Assembly (NCBI RefSeq): GCF_014205275.1
Contig: NZ_JACHND010000001.1
Coordinates: 7,192,001-7,256,000 of the forward strand
Direction: 5' to 3'
DNA from: Sphaerisporangium siamense
GTDB lineage: Bacteria > Actinomycetota > Actinomycetes > Streptosporangiales > Streptosporangiaceae
DNA: 64,000 nucleotides
Shown here: piece by piece, positions 54,603 to 62,154 of the stretch
Position numbering within the stretch: the stretch's first letter is position 1
How the letters are laid out: every line of letters begins with the position of its first letter
Position numbers and translations under genes: made by a program
Notes under the pieces: model-generated
The model's database searches: none
Seen by the model: the letters and a program-made list of their open reading frames with translations, nothing else
Told to the model about the DNA's origin: nothing

Positions 54603-55679
54603 CTACCGCCCGGGCTCCGGCGCGGGCGGCTTCTCCCCCGCGCCGTCCCCCGGCCCGGCTCCGTCCTTGGCTTCGCTCCCGTCTCGGTCCTTGGCCCCGT
54701 CCTTGGCTTCGTCCTCGTCCGGGATCTTGCGGGTGTCGCGCGGCTCCATGTACGGCTCCTCGCCGGCGGGGTGGCCGGTGGCGATGGCCCGCCCCCTGGC
54801 CAGTTCCGCGTCGAACTCCACGCCGAGCAGCACGGCGATGTTGGTGATCCACAGCCAGACCAGGAAGACGATGACCCCGGCCAGCGCGGCGTAGGTCTTG
54901 CTGTAGGAGGCGAAGTTGGCGACGTAGAAGCCGAACGCGGCCGAGGCCGCGATCCACAGCACGACGGCCAGCGTGCTGCCGGGCGTGATCCAGCGCAGCC
55001 CCGGCTGGCTGACGTTCGGCGCCGCCCAGTAGAGCAGGGCCAGGACCGCCATGACGACGAGCACGAGCACCGGCCACTTGGCGACGCCCCACACCGTGAC
55101 CGCGGTGTCCCCGAGGCCCAGCAGCCGCCCGGCCTGCTCGGCGAGCCCGCCGGTGAAGACCACCGCCACCGCGCCCACCGCCATCAGGACGACCAGGACG
55201 GCGGTGATGGCCAGGCGCAGCGGCAGCGTCTTCCAGATCGGGCGCCCTTCCGGCATCTCGTACATGACGTTGGACGCGCGCATGAACGCCCCGACGTACC
55301 CCGAGGCGGACCACAGCGCGACCGCGATGCCGATGATCGTGGTGATGCCCGCGGCGCGCGGGCTGTCCTGCAGGGCGCGCAGCACGCCGTCGATGATCTC
55401 CCGGGCCGGGCCGGGGGCGACCGCCGCGAGGTTGTCCACCAGCGGCCGGGTCGCGGACTCGCCGAACAGGCCGAGCAGGGAGACCGCGGCGAGCAGCGCC
55501 GGGAACATCGACAGGACCGCGTAGTAGGTGAGCGCGGCCGCCCAGTCGGTGACCTTGTCCTCCTGGAACTCCTTCACGGTGCGCTTCAGCACCGATCGCC
55601 AGGAGCGTCCCGACAGGTCGAAGGGCCCTCGCGGCGCGCGGGCCGACACCTTCGCCCGCGCCACGTCGTGTGTAGCCAT
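54603..55679 (-). CDS. YihY/virulence-factor BrkB family membrane protein
   Basis: 358 aa. Six or so membrane helices in the central region (DWAAALTYYAVLSMFPALLA, VFLVWLWITNIAVLLGVEFDAEL) and a charged, repeat-like C-terminal tail (EAKDGAKDRDGSEAKDG). Family members are of uncertain role in membrane integrity or export. Start M5 (ATG 55679) chosen. Lies 10 bp upstream of the PH-domain gene, so the two are co-transcribed. Confidence 0.9.
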   Translation of the reverse strand: MATHDVARAKVSARAPRGPFDLSGRSWRSVLKRTVKEFQEDKVTDWAAALTYYAVLSMFPALLAAVSLLGLFGESATRPLVDNLAAVAPGPAREIIDGVLRALQDSPRAAGITTIIGIAVALWSASGYVGAFMRASNVMYEMPEGRPIWKTLPLRLAITAVLVVLMAVGAVAVVFTGGLAEQAGRLLGLGDTAVTVWGVAKWPVLVLVVMAVLALLYWAAPNVSQPGLRWITPGSTLAVVLWIAASAAFGFYVANFASYSKTYAALAGVIVFLVWLWITNIAVLLGVEFDAELARGRAIATGHPAGEEPYMEPRDTRKIPDEDEAKDGAKDRDGSEAKDGAGPGDGAGEKPPAPEPGR

Positions 55680-55758
55680 GCAATGCACCACTTTCGCAAG
55701 AAACGCCGTTCCCGGCCGCTTCCCGGGCCTCCCTGCGCCAAACGCCGCCCGGCACGAC

Positions 55759-55790
55759 GACGCCGCCGCCCCGGGAAGGGCGGCGGCGTC
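55759..55790. terminator. Strong hairpin after catalase
   Basis: 13-bp perfect stem GACGCCGCCGCCC / GGGCGGCGGCGTC with a 6-nt loop CGGGAA, 60 bp after the catalase stop in its direction of transcription. Typical factor-independent terminator for the leftward katA transcript. Confidence 0.75.
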
Positions 55791-55850
55791 CGGCGTGCCC
55801 GCGGATGGGATGTCGCGGCGCGCCGAGACGCGCCGGACGTGCCCGTGTCC

Positions 55851-57503
55851 TTACGGGGTATGGCGCTCGTTGGGCACGCAGTGCGTCATCGACAGCCCCG
55901 TCACGTCGCGCGGGCCGTTCTTGCCGAGGTTGGACAGCCGCTTGCGGTCCTCCTCGGTCAGGTCCTGGCTCGCCAGCGGCTCCAGGTGGGCGACGTCCTC
56001 CGGCGCGATGCCGAGGCCCTCCCCCACGCGCAGGCCGAGCTCGTCCTCGACCAGCAGCAGGTGCCACACCATGCGCTCCTGTATCGGCCGCGCGCACTGC
56101 GAGAGCAGCGTGACGAAGTTGCGGACGAGGTCGTCGCGCTCCCACTGCTCCATCAGCAGGTAGCGCTGCCCGGCCTGCAGGTAGTCGTTGGCGCGCGGGA
56201 TGCGCTTACGCGTGAGCCGCCCGGTGATGACCGGCCCCTGCTCGTCCTCGGTCGGGTACTGATCCTCCCGCAGCCCTCCGGTGATGGAGGGCTCGTAGTT
56301 GACGTGCGGGTTCTCGCCCTCCCCGTCCACGTGGTAGGTCATCTGGCCGTCGCGCTGGTTGGTGCGCACCTCGGCGTTCTTCGCCTGGTTCACCGGGAGC
56401 TGGAGGTAGTTCGGCCCGACGCGGTAGCGCTGGGTGTCGCTGTAGGAGAACGTGCGCCCGACGAGCATCTTGTCGTCGGAGAAGTCCAGCCCGTCGATCA
56501 GCACGCCCGTGCCGAACGCGATCTGCTCGTTCTCGGCGAAGAAGTTCCGCACGTTGCTGTCCAGGACCAGCCGGCCGACCGGCAGCGCGGGAAACTCGTT
56601 CTCCGGCCACACCTTGGTGTCGTCGAGCGGGTCGAAGTCGAGTTCCGGGTGCTCCTCGTCGGTCATGATCTGCACGCGCAGCTCCCACTCGGGGTGGTCG
56701 CCGCGGTCGATCGCGTCCTGGAGGTCCTTGGTGGCGTGCCCGAGGTCGCCCGCCTGGACGGCCGCGGCGTCCTCCTCGGTCATGCTCCTGACGCCCTGCT
56801 TGGGGATCCAGTGGTACTTGACCAGGTGCGTCTCCCCGCGCTCGTTCACCCACTTGTAGGTGTTCACGCCGAACCCCTGCATGTGGCGGTAGTCGGCGGG
56901 GATGCCGCGCGGGCTGAACAGGTTGACCAGCATGTGCATGCACTCGGGCGTCTGCGACATGAAGTCGAAGATCCGGTTCGGCTCCTGGCGGAAGGTCACC
57001 GGGTCGGGCTTCAGCGCATGGATGACGTCGGGGAACTTGATGGCGTCCCGGATGAAGAACACCGCGAGGTTGTTGCCGACCAGGTCCCAGTTGCCGTCCT
57101 CGGTGTAGAACTTGACGGCGAAGCCGCGCGGGTCGCGGGCGGCCTCGGAGGAGTCACGCCCGCCGATGACCGTCGAGAACCGCACCGCCACGTCGGTGCG
57201 CTTGCCCGGGCCGCGGAACGGCGCGGCGCGGGTGTAGCGGGCGATCGGCTCGTCCCCGAGGTGGCCGGTCGCCTCGAAGAACCCGTACGCCGTGACGCCG
57301 CGCGCGTGCACGACGCGCTCGGGGATGCGCTCGCGGTCGAAGTGGCTGATCTTCTCCAGGAACTGGTAGTTCTCCAGCGTGGCCGGGCCACGCGCGCCGA
57401 CCGTCCGCTGGTTCTGGTTGTCGTAGATGCGGTGGCCCTGCCGGTTGGTCAGCACCGGGCGATCGTCGCCGGATCGCGGTCCGATGCTCGACACGTCCGT
57501 CAT
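55851..57503 (-). CDS. katA: Monofunctional heme catalase
   Basis: 550 aa. Catalase core: [21 protein letters not shown], active-site His and Asn in [15 protein letters not shown] and [22 protein letters not shown], heme-side [19 protein letters not shown] with the tyrosine ligand in the R-Y segment. Length fits a small-to-medium clade catalase with no C-terminal flavodoxin-like domain. Decomposes hydrogen peroxide. ATG preceded by CAGGAGGGAG. Possibly controlled by the CRP-like dyad upstream. Confidence 0.96.
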   Translation of the reverse strand: MTDVSSIGPRSGDDRPVLTNRQGHRIYDNQNQRTVGARGPATLENYQFLEKISHFDRERIPERVVHARGVTAYGFFEATGHLGDEPIARYTRAAPFRGPGKRTDVAVRFSTVIGGRDSSEAARDPRGFAVKFYTEDGNWDLVGNNLAVFFIRDAIKFPDVIHALKPDPVTFRQEPNRIFDFMSQTPECMHMLVNLFSPRGIPADYRHMQGFGVNTYKWVNERGETHLVKYHWIPKQGVRSMTEEDAAAVQAGDLGHATKDLQDAIDRGDHPEWELRVQIMTDEEHPELDFDPLDDTKVWPENEFPALPVGRLVLDSNVRNFFAENEQIAFGTGVLIDGLDFSDDKMLVGRTFSYSDTQRYRVGPNYLQLPVNQAKNAEVRTNQRDGQMTYHVDGEGENPHVNYEPSITGGLREDQYPTEDEQGPVITGRLTRKRIPRANDYLQAGQRYLLMEQWERDDLVRNFVTLLSQCARPIQERMVWHLLLVEDELGLRVGEGLGIAPEDVAHLEPLASQDLTEEDRKRLSNLGKNGPRDVTGLSMTHCVPNERHTP

Positions 57504-57590
57504 GACGACGGCTCCCTCCTGTGACGGTCACGGTCTGCGATCCCTATCCGGGATGACGCACGTCAAAGCTCAAGGGCGCGTCAAATGTCC

Positions 57591-57614
57591 CTGACGTGAT
57601 GGATGTCACGTCAG
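57591..57614. promoter_or_regulatory. CRP-like perfect dyad upstream of katA
   Basis: CTGACGTGA and TCACGTCAG flank a 6-bp centre TGGATG: a CGTGA-N6-TCACG core that matches the actinobacterial CRP/Rv3676 consensus. It lies ~90 bp upstream of the katA ATG and overlaps the last codons of the isochorismatase gene. Binding is inference; it could equally be a terminator of that gene. Confidence 0.55.
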
Positions 57615-58151
57615 ATCCAAGCACTCCCGCGACGTGGTGATCTCGGCGCGCATGTTGCGCCTCATCATCGTCAGCGCGGCCTCGGCGAGGTCGGGGTGGA
57701 TGTGGGCCACGCAGTCCTCCGGGACGCGGACCGCGTAGTGGCGGACGTAGGCGTCCAGCGCGGTGTAGAGGACGCACTGCTCGGTGACCTGCCCGGTGAG
57801 CAGCACGGTCTCCACCCGGCGCTGGGCCAGCAGGTACTCCAGCGGGGTGCCGAAGAAGGCGCTGTGCCGCACCTTGGGCAGGAACGCGCAGCCCGGCGGC
57901 GGCAGCAGCGGCTCCACCAGGTCGGGCCTGCGGCCCTTGCGGGCGCGGTCCTCGATCTCCTCCCGGGTCGCGGTGAAGTCCCCGTAGTTGTCGTTGACGT
58001 AGATCAGCTCGATGTCGTCCCGCTCGTGGGCGCGCCGGACCAGCCGGGCCAGCGGCGGCACCACCCGTTCCGCCGACTTCTCCAGCAGTTCGACGTCCTC
58101 GTGCGTATATGGGCTGAGCATGTCGATCACGATGAGCGCGGTGGTTCCCAT
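57606..58151 (-). CDS. Isochorismatase-like hydrolase
   Basis: 181 aa, cysteine hydrolase fold with the catalytic triad D10 (LIVIDML), K93 (LPKVRHSAFF) and C126 (TEQCVLYTA). Isochorismatase, nicotinamidase or biuret-type substrates all possible. ATG follows GGGGGACC. Same direction as katA, 103 bp upstream. Confidence 0.93.
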   Translation of the reverse strand: MGTTALIVIDMLSPYTHEDVELLEKSAERVVPPLARLVRRAHERDDIELIYVNDNYGDFTATREEIEDRARKGRRPDLVEPLLPPPGCAFLPKVRHSAFFGTPLEYLLAQRRVETVLLTGQVTEQCVLYTALDAYVRHYAVRVPEDCVAHIHPDLAEAALTMMRRNMRAEITTSRECLDLT

Positions 58152-58186
58152 GGTCCCCCCATGCCCACCGCGCTCCGTGGGACGCC

Positions 58187-58975
58187 TCAGGCGGGACGGA
58201 CCGCCGGGACGCGGCGGCGGGCCGGACGCCAGGTGGCGACCATGGCCAGGGCCAGCAGCAGCTCGGCCGCGTCCCCGCCGTAGTACATGATCTCGGCGGC
58301 GCCGCGCAGCTGCGCCGCGGGGACGGCCAGCGGCAGCAGGCCCGCGTACATGAGCTGCGCCACCGTGGCGTGCGCGGCCACGGCCACGCCGAGCACGACG
58401 AGCCGGTGCGGGACCGACGGCCTGCGCGGCCCGGGGTCAGGGCCGGCGATCGCCCAGGCGAACAGGCATCCGGACAGCAGGAAGTGCGCGTGCAGCAGGT
58501 GGTGGAGGATCGGATACGCCGCGACGGCCTCGTACAGCGGCGTGGCGTACAGCGCCGCCATGCCGCCCACGCTGAGCGCGAGCGCCACCCAGGGGCCGGC
58601 CAGGACGTGCGCGACCCGGCCGCGCAGCACGCGGCCCACCGCCCGCGCGCCCCGGGGCGGCAGCGACCGCAGCAGCAGCGTGACCGGCGCGCCGAGCACC
58701 AGCCCGAGCGGGGCCAGCATGCCGACCAGCAGGTGCTGGAGCATGTGCCCGCGGAAGTCGTGCGCGGCGAACGTGGACACCGGGGGCAGCAGGCCGGCCG
58801 CCAGCAGCGCGGCCCCCGCGGCGAAGCTCGCCGTCCTGAGCCCGCTCCAGCCGCGCGGCTCCGCGCGGCGCGCCACGGCCGCCGTGACGTAGAGGCCGGC
58901 CATCGCGATGACCAGGGCGGCGGCGGCCGTCGTCCACCCGTCGCCGCCGTGATGCGTCCCGTGCACGGGGCTCAC
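58187..58975 (-). CDS. Cytochrome c oxidase assembly (CtaG/caa3-type) membrane protein
   Basis: 262 aa, about seven membrane helices. Family signature FRGHMLQHLLVGMLAPLGLVLGAPVTLLLR and LHHLLHAHFLLSGCLFAWAIAGPDP is recognisable of caa3_CtaG proteins, which help copper insertion in cytochrome oxidase. Many His residues are consistent with metal handling. The GTG start overlaps the DUF2243 stop by 4 bp. Confidence 0.9.
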   Translation of the reverse strand: MSPVHGTHHGGDGWTTAAAALVIAMAGLYVTAAVARRAEPRGWSGLRTASFAAGAALLAAGLLPPVSTFAAHDFRGHMLQHLLVGMLAPLGLVLGAPVTLLLRSLPPRGARAVGRVLRGRVAHVLAGPWVALALSVGGMAALYATPLYEAVAAYPILHHLLHAHFLLSGCLFAWAIAGPDPGPRRPSVPHRLVVLGVAVAAHATVAQLMYAGLLPLAVPAAQLRGAAEIMYYGGDAAELLLALAMVATWRPARRRVPAVRPA

Positions 58976-59523
58976 GCCTCCAGCACGGAGTCGCGCTCCA
59001 GCCCGGGCGGGTCCGCGCACAGGTCCAGCGGGGGCGCGCCGCGCTGGAGCGCGAGCCCTCCGGCGACGAGCAGCGCGCCGAGGACCAGGAACCCGATGTC
59101 CCACCACGTCTGATAGGGGCCGCCGCGGACGTGGTGGATGCCGAGCAGGTGGTGATCGGCGACGCCCTCGACCAGGTTGAACAGGCCCCAGCCGACCAGG
59201 CCCCACCCCCACAGCGCCCGCGACCGCCACACCCGCCCGCGTGAGTGCGTGACCCGCGAGTACAGCAGGCCGAGGCCGGCCAGCACGGCGATCCAGGTGA
59301 CCACGTGGAACAGCCCGTCCCACAGCGTGTTCATCTCCAGGCCGGACACGGTGTGGGGCGAGTAGTACCTCACTCCAATGTTGTCGGTGTCGGTGCTGCT
59401 CAGCATGTGGTGCCACTGGAGCACCTGGTGCAGCACGATGCCGTCCACGAAGCCGCCCATCCCCACGCCGAGGACGATCCCGGGCAGCGCGAGCTCCCGT
59501 CGTCCCGCGGTGTCCGTCACCAT
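58972..59523 (-). CDS. DUF2243 membrane protein
   Basis: 183 aa, four membrane helices, His-rich opening GFVDGIVLHQVLQWHHML and FNLVEGVADHHLLGIHHVR. DUF2243 proteins are often found beside CtaG-like genes, suggesting a joint role in metal or oxidase-related membrane chemistry; not proven. ATG with GGGAGGG immediately upstream. Confidence 0.9.
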   Translation of the reverse strand: MVTDTAGRRELALPGIVLGVGMGGFVDGIVLHQVLQWHHMLSSTDTDNIGVRYYSPHTVSGLEMNTLWDGLFHVVTWIAVLAGLGLLYSRVTHSRGRVWRSRALWGWGLVGWGLFNLVEGVADHHLLGIHHVRGGPYQTWWDIGFLVLGALLVAGGLALQRGAPPLDLCADPPGLERDSVLEA

Positions 59524-59622
59524 GGTCCCTCCCTGCAGGGCCCGTAGGGGGGCGCGATCCCCATTGACCGCGCCGCCGCCACTCGGACCGTGCCCGGCGG
59601 GAGCGTCGGCTAAGCGACGCGA

Positions 59623-61944
59623 TTATTCGGACCGGGAGGGGTCTGGACGGCGCCCGCAGAGTGCTGTCCAGATCGCCAGCGGGGTGACGGGCGTCGCCGT
59701 GATCGCGTCCGCGATCTCGGGGAGCGCCGCCGCGACGGCGTTGCCCACCGCGGCGGGCGGGCTCACCGTCCCGGCCTCCCCCACCCCCTTCATGCCGCCC
59801 GGCGTGCGCGGCGAGGGCGTGACCAGGAGGCGGACCTCGACGGCGGGCACCTCGCGCGTGGTGGGCGGCAGGTACTCGGCGGGCGGCCCGCCCTCTTCTG
59901 CGTAGGCGACCTCCTCGGTCAGCGCCATGCCGATCCCCTGGGCGACGCCGCCGCGGAGCTGCCCCTCGACGATCGCCGGGTTGACCACGACGCCGCAGTC
60001 GTTGACCACCCAGTACCCCTCCACCTCCACGGCCCCGGTCTCGGGGTCCACGGCGACGGCGGCGGCGTGCGCGCCGTAGGCGTAGACGTAGCCCGGCGGG
60101 TCGTAGGTGGCCCGTTCCTCCAGGCCGGGCGCGACGCCCTCGGGCAGGTCCCAGCCGCGCCAGGCCGAGGCGGCGACCTCGCGCAGCGTGACGTGCGCCA
60201 CCGGGTCGCCCTTGACGCGCACCGCGCCGCCGACGATCTCGAGGTCCTCGGCGGCGACCTCCAGCCGGTCGGCGGCGATGGTCACGATCTTGTCGCGCAG
60301 GCGCTCCGCCGCGCGGATCAGCGCGCCGCCGCCGACGGTCAGCGAGCGGCTGGCGATGGACCCGATGGAGGAGTACGGCGTGACGGCGGTGTCGCCGAGC
60401 AGCACCCGCACGCTCTCCAGCGGCACGCCGACCTCGTCGGCGGCGAGCTGGGCGAGGGTCGTCTCGATGCCCTGCCCCATGCCCGCGACCCCGCTGGACA
60501 CGACGAGCGAGGCGTCCGGCTCCAGGCGCAGCACCGCCGTCTCGAAGCCGCCCGCCTGGATGCCCGCCGCCTTCATCTCCATCGACGGCCCCATGCCGGT
60601 CGCCTCGACGTGGAAGGAGTACCCGACCGCGCGCCTGCGCCCGTCCTGGGGCCGGGGCGGCGCGCCGTCCACCAGGTCGCGCAGCTCCCGCAGCGCGCGG
60701 GGATAGTCGCCCGAGTCGTACACCTGGCCGGTCCTGGTGGGGAACGGCATGTCGGAGGGGCGGACCAGGTTGCGCAGCCGCAGCTCGACCGGGTCCAGGC
60801 CGAGCCGCCGCGCGGCCTCGTCCACCAGGCGCTCGCGGGTGAACGTCGCCTCCGGCTGGCCGAACCCGCGGTAGGAGCCGGTGGGCGTGGTGGTCGTGAC
60901 GACGCCGCGCACCCGCGCCCCCACCCGCCCGATCCGGTACGGGCCGGGCAGCGTCACGGCCGAGACCGCGATCGGCGAGATGCCGACGTTGGACGGGTGC
61001 GCGCCGAGGTCGCCGAGGACGTCGCAGTGCAGCGCGACGAAGCGGCCGTCGTCGTCCAGGGCCAGCCGGGCGCGGTGGACGGCGTCGCGGGCGGGCAGGC
61101 TGGCCGTCAGGTGGTCGGTCCGCGACTCGACCCACCGCACGGGACGGCCGAGGCGGATCGCGGCCAGGCAGATCAGCGCCTCGTCGGGGTAGAGGTGCTC
61201 CTTGCCGCCGAAGCCGCCGCCGACGTCCCCGCCGATCACCCGCACCTTGTCGAAGGACAGGCCGAGCGCCTCGGCGGCGTGGTCGCGCATGTGGTGCGGG
61301 GCCTGCGTGGCGGCACGCACGGTGAGCGCGCCGTCCTCGAAGGAGGCCACCAGGCCGCGCGGCTCCACGGGGCTCGGCGCGGCGCGGCCGATCCGGAAGG
61401 TCATCTCGACGACGTGCGCGGCCCCGGCGATGGCGTCCTCGCAGTCGGGGTCGCCGAGCGGGAAGTCGGTGACCAGGTTGGTCCCCCACTCCGGGTACAG
61501 CAGCGGGGCGTCGGCGTCCAGCGCCCGGTCGACGCCGACGACGGCGGGCAGCTCGTCGAAGCGCAGGTCCACCAGGGCCGCGGCGTCGTGCGCCTCGGCC
61601 TCGGTGGCGGCGACCACGACCACGACCGGCTGCCCGGCGTACCGGACGACCTCGTCGGCCACCGGGTAGGACGTCAGCGGCTGGCCGGGGGCGAGCGTGA
61701 CGCAGGGCAGGCGGACGTGGGCCGCGTCCGGCGGGGTGATCACGTCGAGCACCCCGGGAGCGGCCCTGGCGGCGGCGACGTCGCAGCGCGTCAGCCGGCC
61801 GTGCGCCACCGGGCTGCGCGCCACCACCGCGTGCGCCATGCCGTGGAGGCGGACGTTCGCGATGAACCGCCCTCCCCCGGTGAGTAATCGGGCGTCCTCG
61901 CGGCGCGGAGTAGGGGCACCGACGTACGGAGGGCGGTCAGGCAT
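59623..61944 (-). CDS. Solitary molybdopterin-binding (CoxL/XdhB-like) subunit
   Basis: 773 aa large subunit of the xanthine oxidase/aldehyde oxidase family. Cofactor-binding GGDVGGGFGGKEHL, loop GSYRGFGQPEA (in place of the form I CO dehydrogenase loop VAYRCSFR and near the form II AYRGAGR), and the catalytic glutamate in GMKGVGEAGTVSP. It should hydroxylate an aldehyde or N-heterocycle at Mo, with electrons passed to partner subunits. FAD (CoxM) and 2Fe-2S (CoxS) subunits are not in the window, so its partners must be elsewhere or it no longer works alone. Confidence 0.93.
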   Translation of the reverse strand: MPDRPPYVGAPTPRREDARLLTGGGRFIANVRLHGMAHAVVARSPVAHGRLTRCDVAAARAAPGVLDVITPPDAAHVRLPCVTLAPGQPLTSYPVADEVVRYAGQPVVVVVAATEAEAHDAAALVDLRFDELPAVVGVDRALDADAPLLYPEWGTNLVTDFPLGDPDCEDAIAGAAHVVEMTFRIGRAAPSPVEPRGLVASFEDGALTVRAATQAPHHMRDHAAEALGLSFDKVRVIGGDVGGGFGGKEHLYPDEALICLAAIRLGRPVRWVESRTDHLTASLPARDAVHRARLALDDDGRFVALHCDVLGDLGAHPSNVGISPIAVSAVTLPGPYRIGRVGARVRGVVTTTTPTGSYRGFGQPEATFTRERLVDEAARRLGLDPVELRLRNLVRPSDMPFPTRTGQVYDSGDYPRALRELRDLVDGAPPRPQDGRRRAVGYSFHVEATGMGPSMEMKAAGIQAGGFETAVLRLEPDASLVVSSGVAGMGQGIETTLAQLAADEVGVPLESVRVLLGDTAVTPYSSIGSIASRSLTVGGGALIRAAERLRDKIVTIAADRLEVAAEDLEIVGGAVRVKGDPVAHVTLREVAASAWRGWDLPEGVAPGLEERATYDPPGYVYAYGAHAAAVAVDPETGAVEVEGYWVVNDCGVVVNPAIVEGQLRGGVAQGIGMALTEEVAYAEEGGPPAEYLPPTTREVPAVEVRLLVTPSPRTPGGMKGVGEAGTVSPPAAVGNAVAAALPEIADAITATPVTPLAIWTALCGRRPDPSRSE

Positions 61945-62154
61945 ACGCCGATTCTGAACGCCGCGCCCTCGTGAGCCAAGGAGGCTCCCCGTCCCGTCGC
62001 CTCCCGCCGGATGGTTCGGCCGGTCGTCACACCGGTCGCGGCGGGGTCTCCGGAGGTACGATCCGGACGTGGCTTCGCACGGAACTTGACCCCGCGCGGC
62101 CGTTCGCCGCCGATCCGCCTGACCGGGCCCCGTGGGGCCGACGAGGAGAAGCGA

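Noticed and set aside
58187-61489. 1100-codon minus-strand frame covering CtaG-like, DUF2243 and CoxL
   Set aside because: Only its last part is a real gene (CtaG-like protein); the rest is an out-of-frame reading of CoxL and DUF2243 genes.
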